Below, piece by piece: positions 36,351 to 64,000 of a stretch of DNA of 64,000 nucleotides (positions are counted from its first letter, which is position 1; every line of letters starts with the position of its first letter). The notes beneath the pieces are model-generated. The model ran no database searches. It saw only the letters and a list, made by a program, of their open reading frames with translations, and was not told the origin of the DNA. A program made the position numbers and the translations under genes. The stretch is from Hymenopus coronatus (taxonomy: Eukaryota; Arthropoda; Insecta; Mantodea; Hymenopodidae): contig CM060893.1 in the NCBI GenBank assembly GCA_030762935.1, forward strand, positions 15,010,897-15,074,896. The letters are read 5' to 3'.

Positions 36351-36390
36351 CAGGTTTCACTGTAGTAGGGAAGGTAATGTTGCTGTTTAA

Positions 36391-37152
36391 GGGTTAGTTG
36401 GCTGCATAACGTCAGGAAGCCAACCTTTGCATCTGAAAGGTGCCATGTTCAGCGTAATGGAGCACACATAGTTGGTATTGCGAAAAGGAGGGAAGGCAGC
36501 GCAGTCATACGGTAGTGTGGAAAGCATGAAATTTGCAATTAACACATATGCCTTAGGAAGCGTAACCATAGCAAGGCGGGGAAACCCAGAAATATATACA
36601 ATGAGGCATGCATTCATAGGAAGGTATCGGAAACGCTGAAATATGCAGTTATATGCATCAGGAGGCGCATATACTGTTCTTCTGAATATCTCCTACTGTT
36701 CTCCACCTCTTTCATATTTTCTTCAATGACAAAACAGCCCTTTTTAAGGCTACCAATGACATAACTAAAAAGCAAGTACATCTGGTTGGGCTGACAGATA
36801 TTCTTACAACTAACAACATCGATGGCAAAAAAAATAATAATAATAATAATAATAATAATATTAGTAACAACAATCATAATTTTTATTTACTACTAATGCT
36901 CCTGTTTTCATTAAAAGAAACATAGCAATCGATAACTTCATATTTAACAGTAGCTTTGTGTATTAAATTTCTCCATTTAACCCAGAATATTACTTGATCA
37001 TATTAAGAGCACCGCTATTGCAGTGTTACTACTGCCATCTTGCAGCTATTCACCGATTGCATTCCTTTGGCACTATGTGCTCAGTTCCAAAGTGGGCTTT
37101 TTCAATTTCTAAAGTTGGTATGGTTTTGCGGCATTGCGCGGCCAACTGACCC
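36391..37152. mobile_element. piggyBac-like MITE (non-autonomous)
   Basis: A 762-bp element bounded by TTAA on both sides (36387-36390 and 37153-37156). Its inverted termini, GGGTYAGTTGGCYGC at the tips, can be followed for about 23 bp with only transition differences. No transposase frame is present. The TTAA duplication and GGG/CCC tips are hallmarks of the piggyBac superfamily. An AAT/ATA microsatellite (36834-36861) lies inside. Confidence 0.75.
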
Positions 37153-37156
37153 TTAA

Positions 37157-38504
37157 ATGGCAACACTACCGTAGGGAATAATGCAAGCAACCTGAATAGC
37201 AACGGTTATTTCCATGTAATGATTTTAATTAACAACCACTTGATTACAACTGGTGGATCAGGAACCAGAACAAGAACGGAAAACACAAAGATACAAATTT
37301 GGATCATAATTCACTAGATGTGGAAGCATGACTGCTTATTGATAGCAATATTCAAAGCCGAATATGTACATCTGGATGTCATTTATTTGTGACTGAGCAG
37401 TGATAAAATATATCACTTGCTTGCAATTCAGCCAATGCATACACAATGTAAAATAAGATGTAATAAACAATTTTCAAAAAAGCTTTCTATTACTCTTTCG
37501 AATTCCTCTTGTGAATGTCTCATATTTATTACATTACACATTAAATGTTGTTGCTCTATGCTTCTCTCAATTGTCTATTGTTTTTTGAAGCTTTTGATAA
37601 GTGAGCACTATAGCAGAAATATGAATCCAATAATTCTCAGCAACTGGAACAGAAATATTAAAGCTTGACCCAGTGTACCATTTCCATTCCTAAGCTCCAG
37701 TAAGTTCCCATCAATTGTGAACACTTATGTTGCAAAACACAATATCTTAAAATTTGTCATTCCTGTTCTGGTTCCTATCCTCTTTATAATGCTGCTTTAG
37801 CTTCTTCTTAGTCATAATTTGATGGTTACTGAAAATTCTTGAGTCCATATATGTCAGACATATGACCTCAGCTGTAGGCACCTTCTTGTAGTTTCAGCTT
37901 TTTGAGGAACTTGCTGACATAGTTGCATAGTAGCCTTCCTGTACCATCGAGTTGATACTATTGAGTTTTAGTGGAATGTGGACTTTGGGAAGCTGCCCTC
38001 TGATACCAAAAACCTGAAAAATAGCCCCAATCAGATTGGCTTGTACACAGAGTTTGAATTTCCGTTATTATCAACTAGCACTTTCACAATTACAGCTTGG
38101 TGTGTTTGTGTGCCAGGGCACATTTGGCTAGTATCCAGGTTTAGTAGGGCAGAATGTTTTGGTTTAAAAGAGGTTATGATGAGCAAAGGGATGAAAAGGT
38201 GTCATTTATTAATTTTACTATCTTCTGAATGCATGCATGCACGCGCACATACACACATACAATTACAAAGCAGCTGGCGTTACTTTTATCACCAGAATGA
38301 TAATCTATGCATACCCAGTTCTCGCTGATATAATTATTACACTCCCAATTACTTTCATAACCATTATAATGCAATCATTTTACCCTTTCTGAATTTGATT
38401 ATGTTGCACTAAAACAGAGGAAGTAAACATAATAAAGTAAAAAATGTTCAATTGAGATGACTTTAAACACTTTTCCAGCTTCATTTAACTAAAAGTTTGA
38501 TATG
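37157..38504. other. No gene recognised
   Basis: Between the MITE and an R1 fragment. A 116-codon plus frame (37978-38328) has no known motif. Confidence 0.4.
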
Positions 38505-38598
38505 CTACATTTACACTCACTCTCCTACAAACTGTTCTTACAAAAGTTTATTCTTTTATCATTCTCTTGTTATTTGGGATAAACTTTAATTGCATATA
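38505..38598 (-). repeat. R1 fragment interrupted by Penelope copy 1
   Basis: TCCTACAAACTGTTCTTACA and GGGATAAACTTTAATTGC correspond to the distal part of R1. Confidence 0.55.
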
Positions 38599-39761
38599 AA
38601 TGTAAAAAGAAGCTAGTAACAGTGAAGTAATAACACAAATATTAATATAACAATTAATAGTTGCAACAAATCTTCACTTATCTTTTGGAATCCTTGGACT
38701 AGTTTCGCAATAAATCTATTGCATTATCAACATTAATTTCCTTTTGGTCTGGTTTTTTGATGTTTATTTATGCTGTTATGTTACTGCTACTAGGTGGATT
38801 GTGTACTAATGCATTGCCAACTACTGGAATCAAAACAAATTTGGCGAGAGAGTCAATTGGAGGTATATCAAAATGAAAATATTTATATGAAAGTATAAAA
38901 ATCATTTTGTACTTTAATATAAATATTTTCTCCCAAACCATTAAATCTATGGGTCCATTTAAGTGTTTTAATAATTTAACATCTGGATTTATTTCATGAT
39001 TAAATTTCCAAAAATGTTCTGCTACAGCTGATTTATCAATTTGTTTATATTTAATATTCCTAAAGTGTTCTTTTACTCTGGTTTCCAAATGACGTTTAGT
39101 CTTACCAATATAAACAAGGTCACAATTTAATTGATAAATGCCAGATTTTTTATTTTTTGAAATTTCATCCTTTTTAGAAAAGCCTAACAAATTTTTTATA
39201 CTGTATTTATTTTGAGGAACCAATATTATGCCATGCTCTTTGAAAATATTTGTGAATTTCTTATTTGCCCAAGGATGATAAGTAAATTTTTTAAAAATGT
39301 AATTATCTTTTATTTTCTTGTGTAGAAATATCTTTAATAGCTTTTTGATATTTAAACTTCTCAATTTTTTTATTTATAAAATCAGTATTAAAACCATTAA
39401 TTAAAGCAGTGTTGATAATGTGTTTATGTTCTTTATAGAATTCATCTTTATTAAGGGGTAAATTAATTAACCTATAGATTAAACTATTAAAAACAGCAAA
39501 TTTATGTGATAAAGGGTCAAAGCCATTATTTTCTATATAATTATCAGTGTGGGTTTGCTTTCTGTATATTCCAAAATTCAATTTATTGTCTTTTTATTAT
39601 TTTTAAATCCAGGAAAGGGAGATAGCCATCACTTTCAGTTTCTAATGTGAATTTTATAGCCTTATCTTGTAAATTTAAAAGTAAATTTAAATCCTTGTAA
39701 ATTTACAAGGATTCCAAAAGATAAGTGAAGATTTGTTGCAACTATTATTTTTATATTAATA
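38599..39761 (-). mobile_element. Penelope-like element, copy 1 (5'-truncated)
   Basis: Encodes the end of the reverse transcriptase and a GIY-YIG endonuclease. It is flanked by the 13-bp direct repeat TTTAATTGCATAT at 38586-38598 and 39762-39774, read as its target-site duplication. Its two ends are inverted copies of each other over about 57 bp (AATATTAATATAA...). A further ~40-bp tail extends beyond the inverted copy on the 3' side. It inserted into an R1 fragment. Confidence 0.88.
38768..39581 (-). pseudogene. Penelope RT C-terminus and GIY-YIG endonuclease
   Basis: The upstream part gives NFGIYRKQTHTDNY and DPLSHKFAVFNSLIYRL, the post-catalytic (thumb) region of Penelope reverse transcriptases. 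The downstream part gives SGIYQLNCDLVYIGKTKRHL and ETRVKEHFRN, the GIY-YIG nuclease with its Tyr, Arg and His residues. The two parts are in different frames, with the shift near 39320. The RT palm (active-site Asp residues) is missing by truncation. Confidence 0.88.
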
Positions 39762-40014
39762 TTTAATTGCATATTTACATATATTTTCCTTTTTATATCT
39801 GGCTGTTGTCTCAAACTATAAAGAATAGATAACTGGTAACAATAAAGAACAAATAGCTCTAATGTAAGCTATTAATAAAGAAATGACACTTGGAATCACT
39901 GACTAAAGGAGTCAGAAATAGTAATGAATCTACATTTAAAAAATATTTATTCTATTCAATTTTGACATTGGCTGCATTATGATGATTGAGTTGAAATAGG
40001 ATAAGAAAAAGTGT

Positions 40015-40918
40015 TACATTCACATGGAATTCTCTACCCATTCAACAAACTATTTTAAAAACAGCTTATTCTTTTATCTACTCTCGCGCAACTGCAAGGA
40101 TTTCAAGTGGCTGCTAAGAGACTTGCAGATTTGCAAAGGAGGCACAACAGATCTTACAACATTAATTGAAGATAAGCACAATAAACAACTTATTACAGTG
40201 CACAGAGCATTTACTGCCTTTCCTTTTTTTAAAATAAAAAGATGATTGATTCACGTTAATCAAAACATTCATAGAAATGCTTTTATTACATACTTCCTTT
40301 TAGGTACATGAGAGTATGGAAGGCTTAACTGATAGTCAAATCAATTAAGACCTGCTTGCTATGTGATGGCTTTAAAATTAGTTATTTTTCTTGACCAGGA
40401 AAAAAAAATGACTTTGCAGTTGAAAAAATTATAAGTTGTACTTTAAAACTGAAACCAATATCAAGTAACATCTCATGGTTAACTCCAAAAATAATGTATT
40501 TGGAATAATTGTGTGAGATCTACATTTTTTTCTTTTGTTTAATAAGGTTTTGTCTTATCTCTTATGGTAGTTATGCAAAAGTGATTGAGAATGAAAACTT
40601 CAATGGCTTTTCCCAGAAAATGCAAGGTACAATTTTGTTATGAAAGTATCTTAAACATATGGTATTTTAATCAAAATCATTAGAGTTTTGAGAAAATAAA
40701 AGGGTAGTTTTGCATGGACTTTCTTGAAAACCTTTGAGTTGCGTTCTTGGAAAATGCTGGCAATAAGTACCAGTTATGCTGTTCACAGACACAGGGATAT
40801 TTTTCTTAACAAAAAAAAAATTATATATATATTCACAGGAAATCAAAACATGTATTTCCAGTGATATCTATATCAAATCTTCTCTACCTGTTAAGTAAGT
40901 GGTAGAGAAAGTAAAAAA
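40015..40918 (-). repeat. R1 full-length copy just downstream of DUS2
   Basis: From TACATTCACATGGAATTCTCTA to GTGGTAGAGAAAGTAAAAAA, with about 130 bp of unrelated sequence inserted near 40100-40240. It is more diverged than the left-hand copies. Confidence 0.78.
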
Positions 40919-41276
40919 ATATTATTGGGCTGTTGCAAAAATTGATTTTCCACTTTGCTATTGATAAGGTCATAATGACACATTTCCATTTCCATTCCCT
41001 GGGTACTGTGATACAATACATTCTCATTTCCATATATGTTTTGCTTTCTGTTCTTGGGTTATTGCACATCAGCTGTAGGATGTTCAACCACTTAACATCT
41101 GAATCTAATATAAGTCACAATGGAGCTGAATATGCAAAAAGGATTCATGAAACATATTTTAACAAGGTACAGAAAATAGTGAAATAGCTGAATGATTAAT
41201 GTAACTTGCAAAAAATTGTTTTTGTTTCACTGTAAATATTTTAAATATTAAAAAATAAGCATTTAGGTTACTTAAC

Positions 41277-41282
41277 TTTATT
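41277..41282 (-). terminator. Possible DUS2 polyadenylation signal
   Basis: AATAAA on the minus strand, about 125 nt downstream of the DUS2 stop. It is the first canonical hexamer I see there. In AT-rich sequence a chance match is possible. Confidence 0.45.
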
Positions 41283-41405
41283 GGATTTTAATGTTAAAGC
41301 TGAAAATAAATTGCAAGAGAGTAACAAAGTATATATGTGGCTCACCTGGCAAACTATAGGAATATCACAGCCTTTAGTTAGATTATAAATAGTGCAATAT
41401 CTGGT

Positions 41406-59857
<18,452 letters not shown>

Positions 59858-59947
59858 TCATTGTTTGTTTGGTTTAAAAGAATATTTTTTACCGGGTATT
59901 GTTCTTTTCATATGCTATATCAAACTTCCGATTTTCCCTCTACTGCA

Positions 59948-60217
59948 TTATATTTCCACGTTTTCATAAATGACTAGCGTACTACGGCTACCGCAGTCAT
60001 TTTTTTCAAAGTGAACTTCACTTGCAATTTCAATGGCACCAGCTTTGCTAACTTGGAATTTGGAAATAGTCAAAGGGAGTTTCTCCCACACAAATTCCGC
60101 TAAGTCAAACATGGTAACGAAGAAAGCAATAAAAATTATACTAATCAACGGAGGGTTTAACGCAGCATAGAATTTGTTGTTAAATTCAGAATTAAAATAG
60201 CTAAAAGTAGTTATCAT
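59948..60217 (-). CDS. Hypothetical 89-residue ORF upstream of DUS2
   Basis: An intact ATG-to-TAA frame in the DUS2-WDR82 intergenic region, on the DUS2 strand, ending 144 nt before the preferred DUS2 ATG. The product has one hydrophobic segment (about residues 19-35, PLISIIFIAFFVTMF) followed by a soluble tail containing AEFVWEKLPLTISKF. Codon usage looks coding-like rather than repeat-like. I do not recognise the family. It could be a separate small membrane protein, the upstream cistron of a shared transcript, or chance. Confidence 0.3.
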   Translation of the reverse strand: MITTFSYFNSEFNNKFYAALNPPLISIIFIAFFVTMFDLAEFVWEKLPLTISKFQVSKAGAIEIASEVHFEKNDCGSRSTLVIYENVEI

Positions 60218-60672
60218 GGCTACAATGACAGATCAGAAGTGCCAACGTTAAAGAATAGTGCAAACACTAGAATAGCTCTCCATAGATTATAGATATGTGA
60301 AAGGTACTTCTTATTTCGTAACATTGGTGTTCATATAAGATCGAGTTATGCTGTAAAGCTGAAGTGTCTTGAGTTTACCAATTAGACATTAGACATATTG
60401 GAAAAGTTTGTTGGTAGACGCTTGGGAGAAAAACGTTACAATGGGTACATTTCCCAATGTTAACTAATTCACGAACATGCTCTACTTCAAAACTATACCA
60501 TGAAGTTATAAAAATCCTGGAAACTTCGTGGTATCTTTCTTACTTGTGAATGGTGCTGTTCCCTGATCGGCGTTTGTTCTTTGTCTCGTCGGAATTTTCC
60601 TCGCCGAGAAGAAAACTGAGCATAAGCTATTTGATTCATTGAACAGTTTATATGAATTCTCATCCATTTAAG
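60218..60672. promoter_or_regulatory. Divergent DUS2/WDR82 intergenic region
   Basis: The preferred WDR82 and DUS2 start codons are under 0.9 kb apart and point away from each other. This part lies between the upstream 89-codon ORF and WDR82 and has no repeat I recognise. A shared bidirectional promoter is inferred from layout. I did not find a convincing TATA box. Confidence 0.45.
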
Positions 60673-61620
60673 ATGAAGTTGGTCGATCACGTCGTTCGTA
60701 GTTTCAAAGTTGCAAAAGTGTTTCGAGAAAACACTGATAAGATAAACAGCATTGACTTTTCCCCCAATGGCGATACCTTGATTTCGTGTAGCGAAGACGA
60801 TCAGATTGTAATTTATGACTGCGAGAAAGGGACTCAGATGAGGACAGTTAATAGCAAAAAGTATGGAGTCGATCTTATACATTTCACTCATGCAAAAAAT
60901 ACAGCAATTCACAGTTCTACTAAAGTAGATGACACCATAAGATATTTGTCTCTTCATGACAACAAATACATTAGATATTTCCCAGGACACACAAAGAAAG
61001 TAGTGTCTCTGTGTATATCCCCAGTTGAAGACACGTTCCTTTCTGGATCCTTGGATAAAACATTGAGACTGTGGGACTTAAGATCACCGAATTGTCAGGG
61101 ACTGATGCATCTTTCTGGTCGACCAGTAGCAGCTTATGACCCAGAGGGACTCATTTTTGCAGCAGGAGTCAATTCAGAGAGCATCAAACTGTATGATTTG
61201 AGGTCCTTTGATAAAGGTCCATTTATAACTTTCAAGCTGAGCCAGGAAAAGGAATGTGATTGGACAGGATTGAAATTCAGCAGAGATGGGAAGACAATCC
61301 TTATTTCTACCAATGGCTCCATTATTAGGCTCATCGATGCCTTCCATGGTACTCCATTGCAGACGTTCACTGGACATCTCAACAACAAAGGAATTCCAAT
61401 CGAGGCATCATTTAGTCCTGATTCTCAGTTTGTTTTCAGTGGTTCCACAGATGGACGTGTCCATGTATGGAATGCTGATACGGGGTATAAAGTTTGTGTA
61501 TTGAATGCTGACCATCCTGCCCCAGTGCAGTGTGTTCAGTTCAACCCAAAATATATGATGCTTGCATCAGCATGTACTAATATGGCATTCTGGTTACCAA
61601 CAGTGGATGAAAGTGCTTAA
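60673..61620 (+). CDS. WDR82: WD repeat-containing protein 82 (Swd2 homologue)
   Basis: WD40 beta-propeller protein of the nucleus. The family is a subunit of SET1/COMPASS H3K4 methyltransferase complexes, links them to Ser5-phosphorylated RNA polymerase II, and also belongs to the PNUTS-PP1 phosphatase complex. The 315-residue product is close to the usual ~313. Visible landmarks are [17 protein letters not shown] near the N-terminus, [81 protein letters not shown] and the C-terminal [14 protein letters not shown] start at the ATG giving MKL because that matches the family N-terminus and has A at -3. An in-frame ATG lies seven codons upstream (60652). There is no intron, stop or frameshift, unlike the intron-rich DUS2 next door. 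That makes either an ancestral intronless gene or an old retrogene possible. It is transcribed divergently from DUS2. Confidence 0.97.
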   Translation: MKLVDHVVRSFKVAKVFRENTDKINSIDFSPNGDTLISCSEDDQIVIYDCEKGTQMRTVNSKKYGVDLIHFTHAKNTAIHSSTKVDDTIRYLSLHDNKYIRYFPGHTKKVVSLCISPVEDTFLSGSLDKTLRLWDLRSPNCQGLMHLSGRPVAAYDPEGLIFAAGVNSESIKLYDLRSFDKGPFITFKLSQEKECDWTGLKFSRDGKTILISTNGSIIRLIDAFHGTPLQTFTGHLNNKGIPIEASFSPDSQFVFSGSTDGRVHVWNADTGYKVCVLNADHPAPVQCVQFNPKYMMLASACTNMAFWLPTVDESA

Positions 61621-64000
61621 TTTTGGAAAGCAAAAGAAACAAATTTACAGTGTGCTCAAACCATGGTAGCTGTGACTAATAATGGATGACAGTTTCCTTT
61701 TAATATTTAAATAGAGCACCAAAGCTGTATTTTTGATGAGAATTGCATTTATCTGTTTTTAAAGAAATTTTTCACTATCTTGAATGACAGATGCACCTTA
61801 ATTTGATTTTGAATCATAAACCAGGGTTATTCTGTCAAGATTTATTTGTTAAGCTTGATAGGTATTGAGTTTTATGGATTTGTGGAGTGCTACACTGTGG
61901 AACTAAAGAATGCCCCTGTGTGTGCAATTCAGCAAATACGTACCTGTTAAATGCATTCATGTATGAGTGAGGAGTAAATGTGCATTGTATTTGTTACATA
62001 GCATTTGTAAGAATGGTAGTGCAATGCATGCATTTTCTTGATTTTCTTCTGGAAGGGGAAACAAAATTGCTAGTACTCAGGAATGCTCCATAAGTTTCAG
62101 TAACTCTTTATAGCATCAGATTTTAACCTTTAATACACAATTGTTTTATACAAATACTGCAATTTAATTTACACATCACATAGTAGGAGCTACATGATAT
62201 TATGTAAGAATTACATAACTGGTAGGATTGCTGCATATGTGGTTTTAGTAATAGAAAAAAACAGTGATATCGATTAGAATTCTCAATATGCTAAAGTGAT
62301 GCAGATCTAGAAAATTCTTAACATGGTGAAAGAGTAGATCTTGAATATATGCATGGCCCCCTTATGTAGCAACTTTAAAGCATTAAGCTTTCAAAATTGC
62401 ATATATTTGTAATTACCAAGAAGACAATTCCACAGCATTTTAAGAAAAGACTTGTTATGCAAATTGGCATTTATGATTTTAAGTACTGAGTAAACATATC
62501 CTCAGCAAATCTGCAGTACAAGTAATGGCTACTGACAATGTACTAACAATGTTCCTAAACTAGCTGCATTTTTAAGACAATTAGAGGCTCTAGTGGAAAA
62601 ATCTGTCTTTTAAGTGTACTGCAGATTTGCAGATGATGTGCAGAGTAATTTATGTAGTTTTACAACTTCTGTAATATTGTAGTTCTTTACTTTAGATTCT
62701 AGTAATTGATTTCAATCAAAATATTTTTACATGCACTATATAATTTTAGAGTTTTGGCAGTGGACATCAGTTTTGGAGACAAGCTCCACTGTTAATTACC
62801 TAATTAAAAATATCAGAATTTACCATAAATATGCTGCAGGCACGTTGTGGTAAAAACATAATGCAGTGCTGAAAAAAAGACAATAGCTAACAAATGTTAA
62901 CAGAACTATTTCTAAATAAGCTTTCTCTGCAAAGTAAGCAACTTTGCTGAAGCAGTTTAACCAATGTGATAGTTGAAAATGAGTCGGAATAGTTTAACCA
63001 ATGTTCATCTTGACTTTGTCCATTTGCCTTTAGCTAAAATTAGAGGTCTTACCAATTTGCTCTAACACAGCTGTTGCAGGCAAAAAAAGTTTCAAATTTT
63101 ATTTTCTTTGTTAAAATTAAGAGCTGTAAAGATATTAATTTTGCAACTTGTATATTTAACTTTGCTAAAAACTCTGCTGTCAAGTCAGTGCTATTAGCAT
63201 TAATCTGTTTTCTCATCAATCTAAGTGTATATGTACTTTACTTTTTGGAATTATGCCCTTAGGATTGATATTCTTTATCAATGAAAACAGGTGGAAATAA
63301 CAATGAAACATTAAATGACAATTATGTTGTAATTTGTCATCACTGGAAATGTTTTAAAAAGTGGTGATGTAACTAATGAAAATCATATAGGGCTTTTAGG
63401 AGAAGACAGCCTGTAACCCCACAGCCCTCCATTTCTTTTACCGTAAAGTCATAGTAGAATGTCAATAGAGTACTCCAATTTGCATGTGCAGAAGAAAAGG
63501 CCAAACCATCCATTTGTGTAATCCATAAGAACGGTTAGTTGAATTCCATTGATATACACACATTAACCTAGATGTCATAAGGCTAATTTGCACTAAATTT
63601 AGAACCGTAGCATCCTGCTGTTTTACTGTACCCTAATTAATATTTGTAATTTCCTTCTGGTTGTGTTTCTCACTCAAATGTTAAGTCTTCAATGTAAACT
63701 CATAAGCATAAAGTGTCCTCTAATGACAAGCTGAAACTAACCAGAGCAGATAAAGCATAACATCACAAATTTTTAATTTTGTGTTAAAAGTTATGCTTCT
63801 AAAAATCTGCTTTGAATTTGAATCCTGAAAGCTTTGGACTTCAAGGCCTATAGCTGTGAACCTAAACAGTTTGGTGATATTCCCTGCAAATGCGCTTGCT
63901 GGCTATTGCTGTTGTCAGTCATAACTGCACAGCTGCCAATGTGTGACTAACAATTACTGCCGTATTTATATGTTAAGGGCCCTAAGCAGCAAGCTGTGGA
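61621..64000. other. WDR82 3' flank, no further gene seen
   Basis: AT-rich plus-strand DNA that probably begins with the WDR82 3' UTR. No canonical AATAAA was obvious close to the stop. No R1 or SINE copy is present. Confidence 0.45.

Larger units (their letters stand above)
28554..36362. other. Inverted TA-flanked termini CAGTGAAACCTG
   Basis: TA-CAGTGAAACCTG at 28552-28565 and CAGGTTTCACTG-TA at 36351-36364 are perfect inverted 12-mers resembling pogo/Tigger (Tc1-mariner) tips. Removing the LINE leaves about 2.5 kb between them. Homology does not extend beyond 12 bp and no transposase was seen, so they may be unrelated. Confidence 0.3.

Noticed and set aside
60493..60990. 165-codon minus-strand ORF over the WDR82 start
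   Set aside because: Overlaps the conserved WDR82 frame antisense and shows no protein-like motif.

Overview
This is an AT-rich animal nuclear genomic window, very probably from an arthropod; a chelicerate is only a guess. The evidence is spliced genes with kilobase introns, pol III-type SINEs, LINE, Penelope-like, hAT and piggyBac-like elements, and a nuclear copy of mitochondrial ATP6 in which AGA sits at a normally-serine position. That codon use fits the invertebrate mitochondrial code. There are no bacterial-style operons.

Two conserved genes are well supported, and they lie head to head at the right end. WDR82 (60673-61620, +) is an intact, intronless 315-residue WD40 protein. DUS2 (59803 down to 41406, -) is a tRNA-dihydrouridine(20) synthase. 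I could assemble all six of its coding exons with consistent splice phases into a 448-residue protein, including a C-terminal dsRNA-binding domain divided between exons 5 and 6. An 89-codon ORF of unknown function lies just upstream of DUS2. A lone aspartic-protease exon is at 9278-9406 (-).

The rest is mostly repeats. From 1 to about 29.8 kb the main component is an unnamed ~0.85 kb non-coding interspersed repeat, called R1 here, in full-length and broken copies on both strands. By my reading R1 covers about a fifth of the window. Mixed in are at least six kinds of tRNA-derived SINE-like element, the ATP6 NUMT, a hAT remnant, a LINE 3' fragment and a 47-bp minisatellite. A nearly complete Tx1/L1-like LINE (29971-35245, -) follows, with its ORFs broken by one stop and two frameshifts. 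Next is a piggyBac-like MITE (36391-37152) with TTAA target duplications.

From 38.6 to 60 kb the sequence holds DUS2 and the insertions in and just beyond it. There are two short Penelope-like (GIY-YIG) elements, each with a 13-14 bp target-site duplication and inverted terminal copies. There is also a decayed hAT transposase, more R1 and SINE copies, and an LTR-like promoter/polyadenylation unit. After WDR82, 61.6-64 kb shows no recognisable gene.
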